Both the position numbers and the translations under genes were made by a program. Below are positions 43,499 through 54,950 of a stretch of DNA of 64,000 nt, piece after piece. Within the stretch, counting starts at the first letter, position 1; every line of letters starts with the position of its first letter. This DNA is from Brachypterus glaber (lineage: Eukaryota; Arthropoda; Insecta; Coleoptera; Kateretidae). Where the stretch lies: NCBI GenBank assembly GCA_958510825.1, contig OY294054.1, positions 7,604,191 to 7,668,190 of the forward strand, read 5' to 3'. The notes beneath the pieces are model-generated. The model did no database searches and was not told the DNA's origin. It saw only the letters and a program-made list of their open reading frames with translations.

Positions 43499-45410
43499 AT
43501 GAAAATGGACAAAAACAGTAAAGAACTTACGGTGCAGGGATTAGGATACCCAGTACCCGTCGGTGAGGTGAGCAAGCGAGTGGGCTCCCCCCGTCCGTCA
43601 GCCGGCGACCACTCTGTGCGTTTGGTAGGTGACCAGGCCAGCGCAATGGATATAGCCTCTGAAAATTTAAATTTTAATGAAGAAGATTTAAATCAAAAAG
43701 CAGAGTATAAATGGGAAACCATAACAGACCCGAGTAAGAGAAGAAACTCACTAATGAGAACCCCACCGGACCTAAGGCGGACACAGTCCATGACAGAAAT
43801 GGAAAACATATTCCCGGATATCGAACACGTGTCAAAAAGAAAAAGGCAGGATAGCCCACGGAAGGAAGATACAGAATCAAAAAAATGGAGGGAAGAAGGA
43901 AACAAGCTAAAACGACTCATAAAGAAGCTATTAGATGATACAGTTAAGCTAGATGAAATAATTCCAGTTAATACAAAAAAGGAAATTAAGGAAGGGCTAA
44001 CCAGAATTAAATCTACGGCAGATAGACTAAGATCAAAATGGGTTGATAAGTGGATTGACGGCAACTTGGAGTATAGCGCATCTCAAGATGGTAAGACGAC
44101 AGCTGTCAGCAGAGCCACTATGGTAGATATTGGCTCACAGATAGAGAGTACTGCTTACGCCAAACCCGATACGATAACAATGGGCACACAAACAGATATG
44201 GAGCAAGATGATGGTAAAACTCTAGAACCAGTCGATATAACAAATATTGAAACATACGATGTATTTAAAACGTATTTAAAATGTATTTTACGAATGTTAA
44301 AATTAAAACTGGCAACCAGATGGAAACAAACGATGATACGTTAAAAGTTGTTATTATAGATCCCGATGACAAAAAAATGGAGAAAAGTATTCAGCGAATG
44401 TACAAAGAACGCTATCCAGACTTGGCTGAATATAGAAGGCAACTTGAAGTAATACAAAAAAAACACTACAAGCATAATTACAGATAAAGGAAAAATATTT
44501 AAAACCAGAAAGATAGTTAGAATGCAACCAGAGGGAGACTTGACACTTTGGGAAATGTTTCAAAAGCTTAAAACGATTGAAGACAAAGATGGAGTTAAAC
44601 ACATTGCAGCACATCAAACAAGACTTGCAACAAGTTATATATCAAGGTTCGGAACCAAAAATTGAAATATACACACCAAAGCAGGAAAAGGTAAACGGGG
44701 AGATTAAAAAAGAAGTTAGCAAGGAGAGAGGAAAAAACCAAAAGGCAACCGGAGAAATCCTAATAGTTAAAGCTGACGGAAAAAACTATGCAGACCTGGT
44801 TAGGACTTTAAAGAAACAAGTAAACATTGAAGTAACAAAAATGAGAAAAACCCAAAAAGGTGACCTCCTGTTGGAAATAGGAAATGGTACAGCGGAAGAA
44901 GTCAAAGCTGCCATAAATAAACAACAGCTTGGTATCCAGGCAATTAATAAAACTAGCAAAGACGTGCTACATATAATAGGCATGAATGAAACCACTACAG
45001 AGGAAGAGATAAGGGATGCAATAAAAGGAGCAATAGAAGACACTAAGGGAGAATACAAAATACCTTCACTAAGGCCCGCTTTTGCGGGAACACAGAATGC
45101 TACGATAATAGCGGACAAAAAAGTTTCAAAGAAACTCCAGAAACTAGAAAGAATAAAAATAGGATGGGTAAAATGCTTAATAAGGGAAAGAGTGAACCAA
45201 GAAAAGTGTTTTAAATGTTGGGAGCCAGGCCACAAAAGTTACACATGCAAAGGAACAGACAGGAAGGGTTTATGCCTAAAGTGTGCTAAACCAGGACATA
45301 TAGCGAGAAACTGCAACGACCAACCTTTTTGTCCTCTGTGCAATGATCAAGGGCATCAGGCAGGGAGCAAAGTCTGTAAGTGGAGGCCAGCAAAGCAGTC
45401 GCAGAACTAG
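43499..45410 (+). pseudogene. R1 LINE ORF1 (RNA-binding protein), frameshifted
   Basis: Blocks at 43499-44344, 44281-44487, about 44480-44665 and 44577-45410 lie in changing frames. The N-terminal part is Ser/Pro-rich (VSKRVGSPRPSAGDHS), then a Lys/Glu-rich helical region. The C-terminal part, 277 codons, ends in three knuckles: CFKCWEPGHKSYTC, CLKCAKPGHIARNC and a CPLC...C finger. Such ORF1 proteins bind the LINE RNA and target it. The Met at 43499 is one choice; the frame is open upstream to about 43340. Several shifts fall near A-runs, so sequencing error is possible for some. Confidence 0.85.
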
Positions 45411-45412
45411 CG

Positions 45413-45980
45413 CATATATTGCAAATAAACCTGGGTCGCTGCAAGTTGGCACGGAACATAATGTATCAGCTTGCGACTGAAACCGAGGCAGATATTATTA
45501 TTATTAAATTAAATTAAATATCTTTATTGTTCTATCGTTACAGGGTAACATGAACATGAATTGTAACCACTATAAATTCGGTTAGTATTACAAATAAATA
45601 AATAAAATAAATTAACATAATTGTACATAAAATAAATTAATAAAATGCAGAATAAAACTTATTTAACAAAGATAAGAATTAAATTAAAAATTAAAAAAAG
45701 AATGATTTATAATTGGTCGCAAGCAAAGGCTCGTAATTTCATTACTTCTGCCAGATAGTTGTAAATCAGTAATAAACTTTGCTCGTTTCCCTCTCCCAGT
45801 ATTTCATCTATGTCACCAAGAATTTTTGATATCCAATAAGATCGCAGATTCTTATAAAGTGGACAAACAAAAAGAACATGTGAAAGCGTTTCTAGTTTCT
45901 GCAAGGAACAAACTGTGCATTTCTCTATGCTAATATTATATCCAACACTATTTATATAGACATAAAATTTATGAATATGA

Positions 45981-46027
<47 letters not shown>

Positions 46028-46240
46028 GTGAACAATACCAATACCAACGGCCACATCTAAATTGGTTCACTGATCTTACTGGAATGGCTGCAATTTGGGT
46101 TAGAAACAATAGGATGTTCGAAATAATTAAGCATGGAAATGGAGAGGGATTCGTGTGGATTAACACTAAAAATATCACATTTATTAGTTGCTACCTATCT
46201 CCGAACGATCACATACCCGATCTTTTGGAGGAGACATAAT
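45413..46240 (+). pseudogene. R1 LINE ORF2 start: EEP endonuclease, interrupted
   Basis: Begins just after the ORF1 stop with ILQINLGRCKLARN, typical of R1 endonucleases, and is split at ADIIII by a LINE fragment at 45505-45977. It resumes with EQYQYQRPHLNW and AAIWVRNNR, and reaches SCYLSPNDHIPD. Near 46212 the frame shifts and some residues appear lost before GGDIILAGDFNGKS. The endonuclease nicks the target. Confidence 0.82.
45505..45977 (-). mobile_element. 5'-truncated LINE inside the R1 endonuclease
   Basis: About 470 bp, flanked by a GATATTATTATTATTA-type duplication (about 45489-45504 and 45978-45993, the right copy extended as an ATT run to 46026). Minus strand encodes the C-terminal CCHC finger of another I/R1-like RT (CTVC...HVLFVCPLY) with a stop at about 45707, then an AT-rich 3' UTR with AATAAA near the left end. 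Confidence 0.8.
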
Positions 46241-48863
46241 ATTGGCAGGTGACTTTAATGGTAAGTCACGGGAATGGGGTATGACATGGTCAGACACACG
46301 CGGAAATACTATCACTGAAATGGCAGCCAGACTAGATTTTGTAATTATGAATAGCGGAACAACCACCACATATAGAAGACCAGGATACCGTGAAACAATC
46401 CCGGACATAACTCTGGCTAATGCCAGAATAGCGGGCTTGATAAAGGATTGGAAAGTTTTGGAAGACTACACAGCTACCGAACACCAATATATCGGTTTTT
46501 ATATTGATAACAGGAAAGACGCAAACAAAATAAAGACACAAACGCGACGGACATGGAACGCTTCTAAACTAAACGAAAATGCTCTACTAACTACTATAGC
46601 GGACAAGGGAGAACATCTTATTGCAGAAAAAGTGATACACGATGAAGCACTTATCGATACAACAATTAGAGTAATAACAAAAGGATGCGATGCATCAATG
46701 CCTTTACGGTCGTCCACTTCCTGTAAAAAAACTGTATATTGGTGGAATGAAGAAATTTCTGAGCTAAGAAGGATCTGTTTTGGAAAAAGGCGTGCATCCC
46801 TCAGAGCTCGTAGAAGAGCAAGAGAAAGAGTACCGGAGGATGAGGAGTACAAAGCAGCCAAGAAAAATCTAAACATTGCTATCAAGAAAAGCAAAGAAGA
46901 AGGATGGAAAATTCTGTGTAATGAGATTAACGGAGACACTTGGGGAAAGGGCTACCAAATAGTTATGCGTAAAACGGGAATGACTGGACCGATAACGGCA
47001 AAAGAGCCGGACGAAATGAGGAAGATAGTGGAGGCGTTATTCCCCCGACACGAAAAAAGAGAGCGGACTAGAGTGACACCAACAGAGAAAGCTGTACTCT
47101 TTACAGTAGAAGAGCTTAATGAGGCAATACGAACAATGGGAAGAAAGAAAGCTCCTGGTCCGGATGGAATCCCCAACGAGGTAATTAAAATTATAGGAAT
47201 GGAATACCCATTCTTACTGTTAAATATGTACAATGCTTGCTTGCAGGCAGGAGTATTTGGCAGTAAATGGAAAAAACAGATGCTGGTACTGTTAGATAAG
47301 GGTAAAGGGCCACCTTACTCACCATCTTCATACCGACCACTATGCATGCTCGACACTGTGGGGAAAGTACTTGAGAAACTGGTCAGGGGAAGATTACGAA
47401 CATCCATTGAAGCAGCAGGGGGTCTCTCCGATAGGCAGCATGGCTTTCGTAAAAAAAGATCCACCATAAGTGCTATCGGCGAGGTAGTGGAAGCGGCTAA
47501 AGGGGCATGGGTGGGTAATCAGAGATCTAGACGCGCCTGTGTACTCGTTACCTACGATGTCAAAAATGCCTTTAACTCAGCAAGATGGACTGACGTGCTA
47601 AAAATACTGACGGAAAGGTTTAAAACCCCGGCATATCTAATGCTTATTATTGAGGACTACCTATGGGATAGGTGGTTAACATACGAGACGACAGAAGGAC
47701 CAATAAGCATCGAGATAACAGGTGGGATAGCACAGGGATCCGCTCTTGGACCTGACTTATGGGACGCGGTGTACGATCCCATATTTGAGATGCAGCTACC
47801 TAAAGACGCAAAAATAGTGGGGTTTGCGGACGATGCAGCGGCGGTAATAATCGCAAGAGGAGAAGAAGAAGCCAGAAACAAAGTGGAAGAGGTATCAGAA
47901 CGAACCAATGACTGGCTCCAGAAGCATGGGTTACAACTTGCCATAAACAAGACTGAAATGGTTTTGTTGACTAGGCAGAGGAATTACCCAAAACCCTTCT
48001 TGGTCCAAAACGAAGATTTAAATCTGGAAGCGGCAAATGTGATCACATACCTAGGTCTGAAAATCGATTCTAAACTTACTTTTTGGCATCAAATACAACA
48101 TGCGGCAGATAAGGCAGAAACAGTCATGGGAAAGCTTTCGAGACTGATGCCAAACATGGATGGTCCCAGAAGTAGTAAAAGAAGGCTAATTAGCAGTGTA
48201 ATCCATTCCATTATGCTTTACGGAGCGGAAATCTGGGCTGACGCTCTTAACGTTGAAAGATACCGGAAAAAAATGGCCGGAGTGCAAAGAAAGGGTGCCT
48301 TGAGAGTGGCTTCAGCCTATCGTTCTGTGTCTGAGGCAGCGGTGCTTGTGATCGCCGGTGTGGTCCCGATTGACCTGTTGGCAAACGAGAGGAAGCGGAG
48401 GTATGAGCGAAGACAGGAACATGAGCAGACAAGGGTAAAACATGAAGAGAGGGAACTTACAATTCAAAAATGGACGGAGCGGTGGCAGGTCTGTACAAGC
48501 GGCAAGTGGACTTCCTGTCTCATAGACGAGTTAAAACCTTGGTTGTAGAGAAAACATGGGGAAGTTAACTACTTCATAACCCAATTTCTGACTGGCCATG
48601 GTCTATTTAGGGCATACCTCTATAAATGCGGACATAAAATGACACCATTTTGCATCTGGTGTGACGGACAAGAAGATGATGCGGAGCACACTTTTTTTGT
48701 TTGCCAAAGATGGCGAGAACATCGGCTTCGATTAAGAATGGAAGAACTCACTCCTGAAAATGTCATAAGAACAATGCTGCAGACCTCAGAAAAATGGGAA
48801 CTGGTGGCCAAATATATAGAACAGATACTAAGAGAAAAGAAACTGGAAGAGGAACAAGCGTGA
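46188..48863 (+). pseudogene. R1 LINE ORF2: endonuclease end, reverse transcriptase, C-terminal finger
   Basis: 786 codons to a TAG at 48546, then the same frame to 48863. GDFNGKSREW near residue 21 is the endonuclease core; RLDFVIMNSG follows. RT: KKAPGPDGIPNEV (about residue 318), SSYRPLCMLDT, LSDRQHGFRKKRSTISA, TYDVKNAFNSA (first Asp), GGIAQGSALGP and VGFADDAAAVI (about 544). C-terminal finger CIWC...HTFFVC after the stop. The RT itself has no frameshift. FADD, the finger type and the ORF1 knuckles support R1 clade. Confidence 0.9.
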
Positions 48864-49022
48864 AGAGCGCATACAGCTCTTAGCTCTGAAGAAATGCGCA
48901 AGCGGTTCCGGAGCCTAGAGTCGAGGCAGTGGGAGGTGGTTTTAGTGGGTAGGAACTAAGGTTGAGTCCCACACACCGTGCGTAAATGCATTTCCTCCTC
49001 CCACACTAAAAAAAAAAAAAAA

Positions 49023-49149
49023 CTATTACTATTACTATTACTATTACTATTACCATTACCATTACCATTACCATTACCATTACCATTACCATTACCATTA
49101 CCATTACCATTACCATAACCATTACCATTACCATTACCATTACCATTAC

Positions 49150-49194
<45 letters not shown>
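49023..49194. repeat. (CTATTA)n, (CCATTA)n, (ATT)n microsatellite
   Basis: Follows the R1 LINE A tail. Hexamer changes from ATTACT to ATTACC, then to plain ATT, which borders a minus-strand LINE 3' end. Confidence 0.95.
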
Positions 49195-49196
<2 letters not shown>

Positions 49197-49560
49197 GATG
49201 ATAACTGGTGTTTATCTTAAATATAAATTTATATTAATATATGTAAAAAAAAGATTTAAATAATAGAACAAAGAATAAATATCACATACTATCACAGTTA
49301 AGATTTTAACTAAATTAAAACTAAAAGTACTAGCTAGGGTAATAGACCCATTGTTCTCTTAACAGTCCTAATTCTCTGTCCAGTCTGTTTTTATACTGAT
49401 TTACATTTAATGACATCACCGTATCTTCTTCCAGACTGTTCCACCTATACACAACCCTATTTGTTATAAAATTTTTCCTCGGTTATCTTGTACAATAGAA
49501 CGTTTTTTTATAGAAGCTTGGCAGTTGTACGTTTACTTCTACATAAATTATCATATAGTG
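49195..49560 (-). pseudogene. LINE 3' fragment
   Basis: Minus-strand 3' end of a non-LTR element: TNRVVYRWNSL near 49450, then QYKNRLDRELG and a stop at about 49333. This is the usual end block of RT ORFs (V-N-x-W-N-S-L ... F-K-x-R-L-D). A 140-bp 3' UTR leads into the (AAT)n tail. One stop inside. Confidence 0.7.
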
Positions 49561-49606
49561 GCCCTTAATTTCCCTCTTCATAGAAAAATTGACGAAATTA
49601 TGCATA

Positions 49607-49998
49607 GGGGCTGTTCAAGAATGACGTCACCTCCATAGAGTGAGGGGTGACGAAGGGGGGAGGGGGGTCTGGCTAAAAGTGTTACCTTTAAAAAAAGTTA
49701 TATTTTAAAAAAAATAGTGAAAATAGGCACTTTTAGAATTTTTATAAAAAGAACTACCACATAAAAGGGAACGTTCAAGTATTACAAAACTCAAATTTTG
49801 ATCATTTTGGACATTTTTCTAGTTAATTAAACATTACATTGAAAATTTATGTAAAACGTCCCCCTCTAGGGGGGGTCTTCCAAAAGGTGACGTATTTTTT
49901 TTTCTATTTTATCAAGGCAAAAGTGATGAAAGGTGACGAAGGGGAGAGGGAGATAAAAAATTCGTCAAAAATAGGTGACGTTATTCTTGAAAAGCCCC
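49607..49998. mobile_element. 392-bp MITE with GGGGCT ends
   Basis: Inverted ends GGGGCTGTTCAAGAATGACG ... CGTTATTCTTGAAAAGCCCC, flanked by ATA on both sides. G-rich tracts inside. Related half-ends occur at 28898 and 31430. Confidence 0.75.
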
Positions 49999-50282
49999 AT
50001 ATTATATTGTACTCAAATTTTAATAATAATAATTTGGACTTTCAGGTACTCCAAAGTAGTACAAAGCAACAATATAAATGCAACACAACTGGCGTTTTAA
50101 AATGAAAAACTCAAATATGGGGGCCAAAAATTGAAGATTATTTATCAGTTTTAAGTTGTTCTGAAACCTATACAAGAAAAATGCATGAAAAACAAAATCT
50201 TTTACCAAGGCTTGCACTAAAACAGGTACATATTAGAATATATTATTCACATGGTACATATTTTTTGTATGTACTTTAATAT
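49999..50282. other. AT-rich sequence, no gene
   Basis: No feature recognised apart from a short (AAT) run at 50022. Confidence 0.5.
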
Positions 50283-50453
50283 ATATATAATAATAATAAT
50301 AATAATTTATTATTTCCATGGACCTACACAAAGTAGGTATCGGAATTGTCAAAATATATAAATAATTTACATAATATAAAATACAGTACAAATATATCAC
50401 AGTAAAATAACTAAATATAGTATACATTAATAAATATTATATACAAGATTTTT

Positions 50454-52240
50454 CTAAATAATTGTTTTAATTAAAAATTCATCAACTGAATAGAATGCAA
50501 ATTTCTTTAACATACATTTTATTGAGCTTTTAGATTGTTCAAGGCTGCCTGTTAATTTGTAATTTTGGGGTAAATGATTGTATAATTTTATTCCTAGTGC
50601 TTTAGGTCCTTTACTGACCTGAACTAGTCTATTCTTAGGCTGATAAAGATTATTTGAATTTCTGGTTTCATATTGGTTTATGTTCCCACATAGTTCAAAA
50701 GTTCCAATATTTTTTCTAACATACACAAGCAGACTTAAAATATATAGGCATGGAAGTGTAAGAATACCATGCTGTTTAAAGTAAGGCACACAAGACTGAT
50801 TAAATGGTAAATTGAACATTGTCCGTATAATTCTTTTTTGCATTACAAAAATTTTGTCAATATGACTTGAATTACCCCAACAAATGATGCCATAATTGAG
50901 TAGCGAATTTACACATGCATAATAAAAAGTTAAAAGCGTATCCTTATTTACAAATCTTCTAAGTTGTAATACTGCAAAATTTTTACTTGTTAGTTGTTTT
51001 ACTACACTATCAATATGGTCACTCCATGTAAGATGTGGATCCAAAATTACTCCTAAAAATTTCACACTACTACTTTGTTCAAGTGATTTATCAGCAGCTC
51101 TAACCAAAAGACTGTAGTCAAGATTTGTGCGGTTTGGGGAAAAATGTAATAGACCAGTCTTGGCTGGGTTTAGTACAAGGCCATTTCTGCTACACCATTT
51201 GCTTTATACAGTTAGAAGAACTTATACTCAGCTCATTAATGTCTTTAGCTTTAACAATTGCATTGGTATCATCTGCATAAAGAGTCAAGGAACCGTCAAC
51301 GTTTTTTATAATATCATTAATAAAGATTATGAACAGTAATGGACCCAGTATACTTCCTTGAGGACTCCGGTCAGAACTGGTTTTAAATCAGATTTTATGG
51401 GGACCCCGTTTTTAATTATTTTAACATATTGTCTTCTTTCTGTTAAGTAAGACTTAATCCAGTAATACGCTGGACCTCTGACACCATACAAATAAAGTTT
51501 TTAAGCAGTAAATTGTGATTTATTGTGTCAAAGGCACGTGAAAAATCAAAAAATATTCCAGCCGTTTTTAATTTTGATTCAAACTGTTTAAGAATGTCAT
51601 TGTTAAATGAAAGTATTGCATCCTGAGTGGAACGGTTTTTACAAAATCCAAATTGATTTTTAATTAAAATTTTATATTTTTCTAAAAAATTTGTTAATCT
51701 GATAAAGAAAGCTTTTTCAAAGATTTTTGAAAATACAGATGGAATTGCAATGGGCCGATAATTATCAAAGTTATGGGTATCTGATTTTTTGTGGACAGGG
51801 ATAACTGTTGATATCTTTAAGTGTTCTGGAAAAACTCCACTTTTAAACGAGTAATTTATAAGCTTAGTTAAAGGAGTAACTATATACGGAATGATATCCT
51901 TCAGCAGATTACACGGGATGTCATCCGGTCCGGCAGACTTTTTGGTAGAAACAGATTTTATTATTTTACTGACTTCGGTTTCATTAAAAGGGGAAAGATA
52001 GAGAGAATTTGGTAATGCATCAATCTCAATGTTTATTAAATCTGGATTTAAGTTTGAAGTTAGATGATTCACTGAATCGATAAAATTTTCATTGAATTTA
52101 TTTGTTATGTCATTAATATTAGTAACAGATATACCTTCAAACTGCATCAAGTCAGGAATTTTGTTTTTATTTCGATTTTTACCCATGTTAACATTTTCAT
52201 TAATTATTTTCCATGTTTCTTTGGTTTTATTTGCATTCAA
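50454..52240 (-). pseudogene. CR1-like LINE reverse transcriptase
   Basis: N-terminal RT at 51443-52240 (KKSAGPDDIPCNLLK, DNYRPIAIPSVFSKIFEK, NQFGFCKNRSTQDAI, GIFFDFSRAFDTINH with the first catalytic Asp). The polymerase box (LYADDTN) lies at 51255-51290 in a shifted frame. The C-terminal part at 50454-51107 has KFLGVILDPHLTWSDHI, YACVNSLLNYGIICWG and GIKLYNHLP. Frame breaks near 51110, 51380 and 51490. Confidence 0.88.
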
Positions 52241-52549
52241 AATTTTTTTGTCATAAAATAGTTTTTTAGCATTTTCAATCTTTTTTTCATGATTTTTTTT
52301 AATTATCTCATAACGGGTTTTAGAACAGGAATTTTATTTTTATTTTTAAAAAAGTTTCGTAAGTAAACACCTTCGTCTATAAGATCTTGCGATATCCAGG
52401 GGTTTGTTTTAATTTTTTTTTGTTATATAAGCGAATACGTTGCATAGGAAACGCCATGTTAAAGATACTACCAAATGTGTCAAAAAAGTTATTATACTTA
52501 ATATTTGGATCAATTATTGTGTCAAGGTCAATCCATTTTTCGTTAGATA

Positions 52550-53382
52550 TTAAAAACTTGAATTGATTGATATTCTCAGCAGAAAAAATTCTTTTATATA
52601 CATAATTATATACCTTACTTGGAAATTTATCAGTAATTTAATCAGCTGGCTATTATGATCAGAGTGAAATTTCTGTATTGTTTTTGTTTCGTAGTATTCC
52701 TTGTCTACGTTAGAAAAAATATTGTCGATGCATGATTTTTTTGTACCTATACGCGAAGGTTCAGTGAAACCTTTATAGAAACCAAATGACGACATTAAAG
52801 TAACTACGTTTTTTGCATTTTTGTCTTCACTCAAAAAGTCATAATTAAAATCGGCACATATAAAGGATGGATTATTATTGTTACAAGTAGTTAAAAGATT
52901 TTCTAAACAGGAGAGGAAATACTCATGGATATTTATATTATTATTTTTTGCCCTTTTATTTAATTTTAGTTGTTTGGATTTTTTAGATTTTTTTGATTGT
53001 GGTTTAGTTCTATACACACAGCTAATATTTATATTTTTCTTACCAAATTCTACAATAATCGAGGCAGCCTCAAATAATTGATCTACAAGTCCTATTTTCT
53101 TGAGTGATTTTACAGTGCACTGCAGGTCATTTCTAACTAGGATAGCCACTCCACCTCCTGTCATTGTTGTCCTTGAGTAGCATGCAGCAATGTTGTAATT
53201 GTCAATGGTTAAAATTTGAGCTTCTGTTTCTGAGAGCCAGGCCTCAGTAACACAGATAATTTCAGGATAGTCCAGGCTTTTTAAAAGTATATTTACTTTG
53301 TCAACTTTTTTTCGAATACTTCGTATATTTAAGTTTAAGATTCTTAGTTGTCTATTTTCAAAATTATTGTTTTGACTGGAAT
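52550..53382 (-). pseudogene. CR1-like LINE endonuclease (EEP)
   Basis: The N-terminus (53165-53382, shifted frame) reads LNIRSIRKKVDKVN and EAWLSETEAQIL. The main block (52550-53164) starts TGGGVAILVRND and has the core ICADFNYDF and the HSDH catalytic end. A Lys/Ser-rich insertion (QSKKSKKSKQLK) sits between. The endonuclease cuts target DNA to prime reverse transcription. Confidence 0.85.
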
Positions 53383-54870
53383 CTACAGTATTAGAGCCAA
53401 CTCGGCCTGTAGATTTAGAGGGGGGTATAAAAAATTTTGAGTTTCGCTTTGTACTTGTTGCCTCTTTTCTTGTTCTTGTGGAAGTTGTTCCTTTTGTTGT
53501 TCTTGTTGATTTTGGTCCTCTGGGGCTTTATCTTGTTGATGTGGCTCTGTTTCAACTTCTTGTATTTTTTCCTCTAATTGATGGTCTGTATTTATGTGTA
53601 CATTTATAAGGGTTTTATGAATCGAATATTTACCACTTCTTATAAATTGACTAATATTTTCAGCCGTTAATTTTTTTGTCTTTTTCGATAGTACATTTAC
53701 CCTTGGTAAGTAATAAGTTTTGTGTAATAACTTGTTAACGTCAAAAATATTTATTCCATATTGGTTTTTAAGTGAACTTATAATTTTGCATAATTGTAGA
53801 TTGTGGCTATAAATATGCTTGTTTAGTTCTTCACTAGTTGTATACATTTCAGTTAAGAAAATTACATTTGTATGATTCATTAAACTTACAAATTTTTGTA
53901 TATTTTTTTTGTTTAAATTATTGTTATTTAACCAGACCAGGGCGACGTCATTTTTTGTAAAGTTTTTGGAGTTATTAACAACTGTGTTTAGGAGATCTGC
54001 AGTTGGGGAGTTTAATTTTATAAATGCATAAACTTCAAAATTTTGCAATGCGTTTTCCAAATTTTGTCTCATGTCGACACCACTTTTTCCAGCAACAAGC
54101 AGTATTTTTCTTTTGATGTTTTTTGGTATTGTTGGATTATCGTTTTCTGTAATTTTTTCGACAATTGGTTCTTCTGCTGAAAGGTTTTTCGTTGGTTTCC
54201 TTTGCTTTAACTTTTTAATTAATTTTGTATTAACGATATTTTTTTGATGTATCACTGATTGCAAAGTGTTTACAGAATTTATAAGTTGCATAAATCTCTT
54301 TGATTTTTTTTGTTTAATTTTCTTCATTTTATTTTTGTTATTTGATTTTGTTACCTCAGTTTCACTTATAATAGATTTAAGTTCGTCAATTTTTTTGTGC
54401 AGTCCATCATTTATTTCGTTAAGCCGATGCAGATCATATACATTATTTTCCAGTTGTTCATTTAATTGTGTACATGTTGTGCAGATTTTGGATTCCTTTG
54501 AGTATTTATTTATTTTTTCATTTAAAGTTGCGATTGTATTTTTATATTTATTGATTTCCTCAGTACATTGTATTTCATTATCGAGTGCATGGTTTTTAAA
54601 TTCATTACTTTGGCGTCTAATGCATTTTAGTTGAAACTCCAATTTTTTGTTAGCGTTCTGTAATTCATCCAACTCGTTTTTTAAGTTCTGTTCGTCTTTT
54701 TGTGTAACTTCATATATTTTTTGACATTTTGTGGAACATAAAATTCGTTTAGAATCCAGAATTTGAACTCCGATTTTGTTTCGCATGCAATGCTTATGTG
54801 AAAAACTAAAACAAACAACACAACACTGTCTGGTAACTTCGTGTATATCACAGCATTTAAATGTATCCAT
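53383..54870 (-). CDS. CR1-like LINE ORF1: PHD-like finger, coiled coil, SGNH-like domain
   Basis: 495 codons, intact. Residues 1-50 form a Cys/His cluster (FKCCDIHEVTRQCCVVC ... HKHC ... CSTKC) like the PHD finger of CR1 ORF1. 55-215: long Glu/Lys/Asn-rich coiled coil with another Cys pair (CTTC). About 250-400: a domain whose layout resembles the SGNH esterase of CR1 ORF1 (ILLVAGKSGVDMRQNL ... VALVWLNNNNL ... VFLTEMYTT), but the catalytic GDSH and GTND-type motifs are not present, so any esterase is probably inactive. The C-terminus is a Gln/Glu-rich tail (QQDKAPEDQNQQEQQ). It would bind the LINE RNA. Confidence 0.8.
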   Translation of the reverse strand: MDTFKCCDIHEVTRQCCVVCFSFSHKHCMRNKIGVQILDSKRILCSTKCQKIYEVTQKDEQNLKNELDELQNANKKLEFQLKCIRRQSNEFKNHALDNEIQCTEEINKYKNTIATLNEKINKYSKESKICTTCTQLNEQLENNVYDLHRLNEINDGLHKKIDELKSIISETEVTKSNNKNKMKKIKQKKSKRFMQLINSVNTLQSVIHQKNIVNTKLIKKLKQRKPTKNLSAEEPIVEKITENDNPTIPKNIKRKILLVAGKSGVDMRQNLENALQNFEVYAFIKLNSPTADLLNTVVNNSKNFTKNDVALVWLNNNNLNKKNIQKFVSLMNHTNVIFLTEMYTTSEELNKHIYSHNLQLCKIISSLKNQYGINIFDVNKLLHKTYYLPRVNVLSKKTKKLTAENISQFIRSGKYSIHKTLINVHINTDHQLEEKIQEVETEPHQQDKAPEDQNQQEQQKEQLPQEQEKRQQVQSETQNFLYPPLNLQAELALIL

Positions 54871-54950
54871 TTTGTGCTTACGGCAGTTTTTCAGAGCACC
54901 GTAGTTTTTAATATTAACGAGATAAGGTTTTATTTATCCGACTGACCGAG

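Larger units (their letters stand above)
43066..49022 (+). mobile_element. R1-clade LINE in (ATTACT)n microsatellite
   Basis: Nearly full-length, 5.5 kb without the nested insertion: 5' UTR, ORF1 with three CCHC knuckles, ORF2 with EEP endonuclease, RT with FADD box and a C-terminal CCHC finger, 3' UTR and a 15-base A tail. Hexamer microsatellite lies on both sides. Members of the R1 clade are known for sequence-specific targets including microsatellites; here the target would be ATTACT. ORF1 has at least three frameshifts, ORF2 an insertion, a small deletion and one stop. Confidence 0.88.
50283..54950 (-). mobile_element. CR1-like LINE, near full length
   Basis: Minus strand, 4.7 kb: ORF1 at 53383-54870 and ORF2 (endonuclease plus RT) at about 50454-53382. 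The 3' UTR ends at an (ATT)n tail (50288-50306 on the plus strand as AATAAT). ORF1 with a PHD-like finger and coiled coil is characteristic of CR1/L2 elements. ORF1 is intact; ORF2 is broken in several places. Confidence 0.85.

Noticed and set aside
45535..45700. AT-rich stretch as a host promoter
   Set aside because: It is the 3' UTR and tail of the nested minus-strand LINE.
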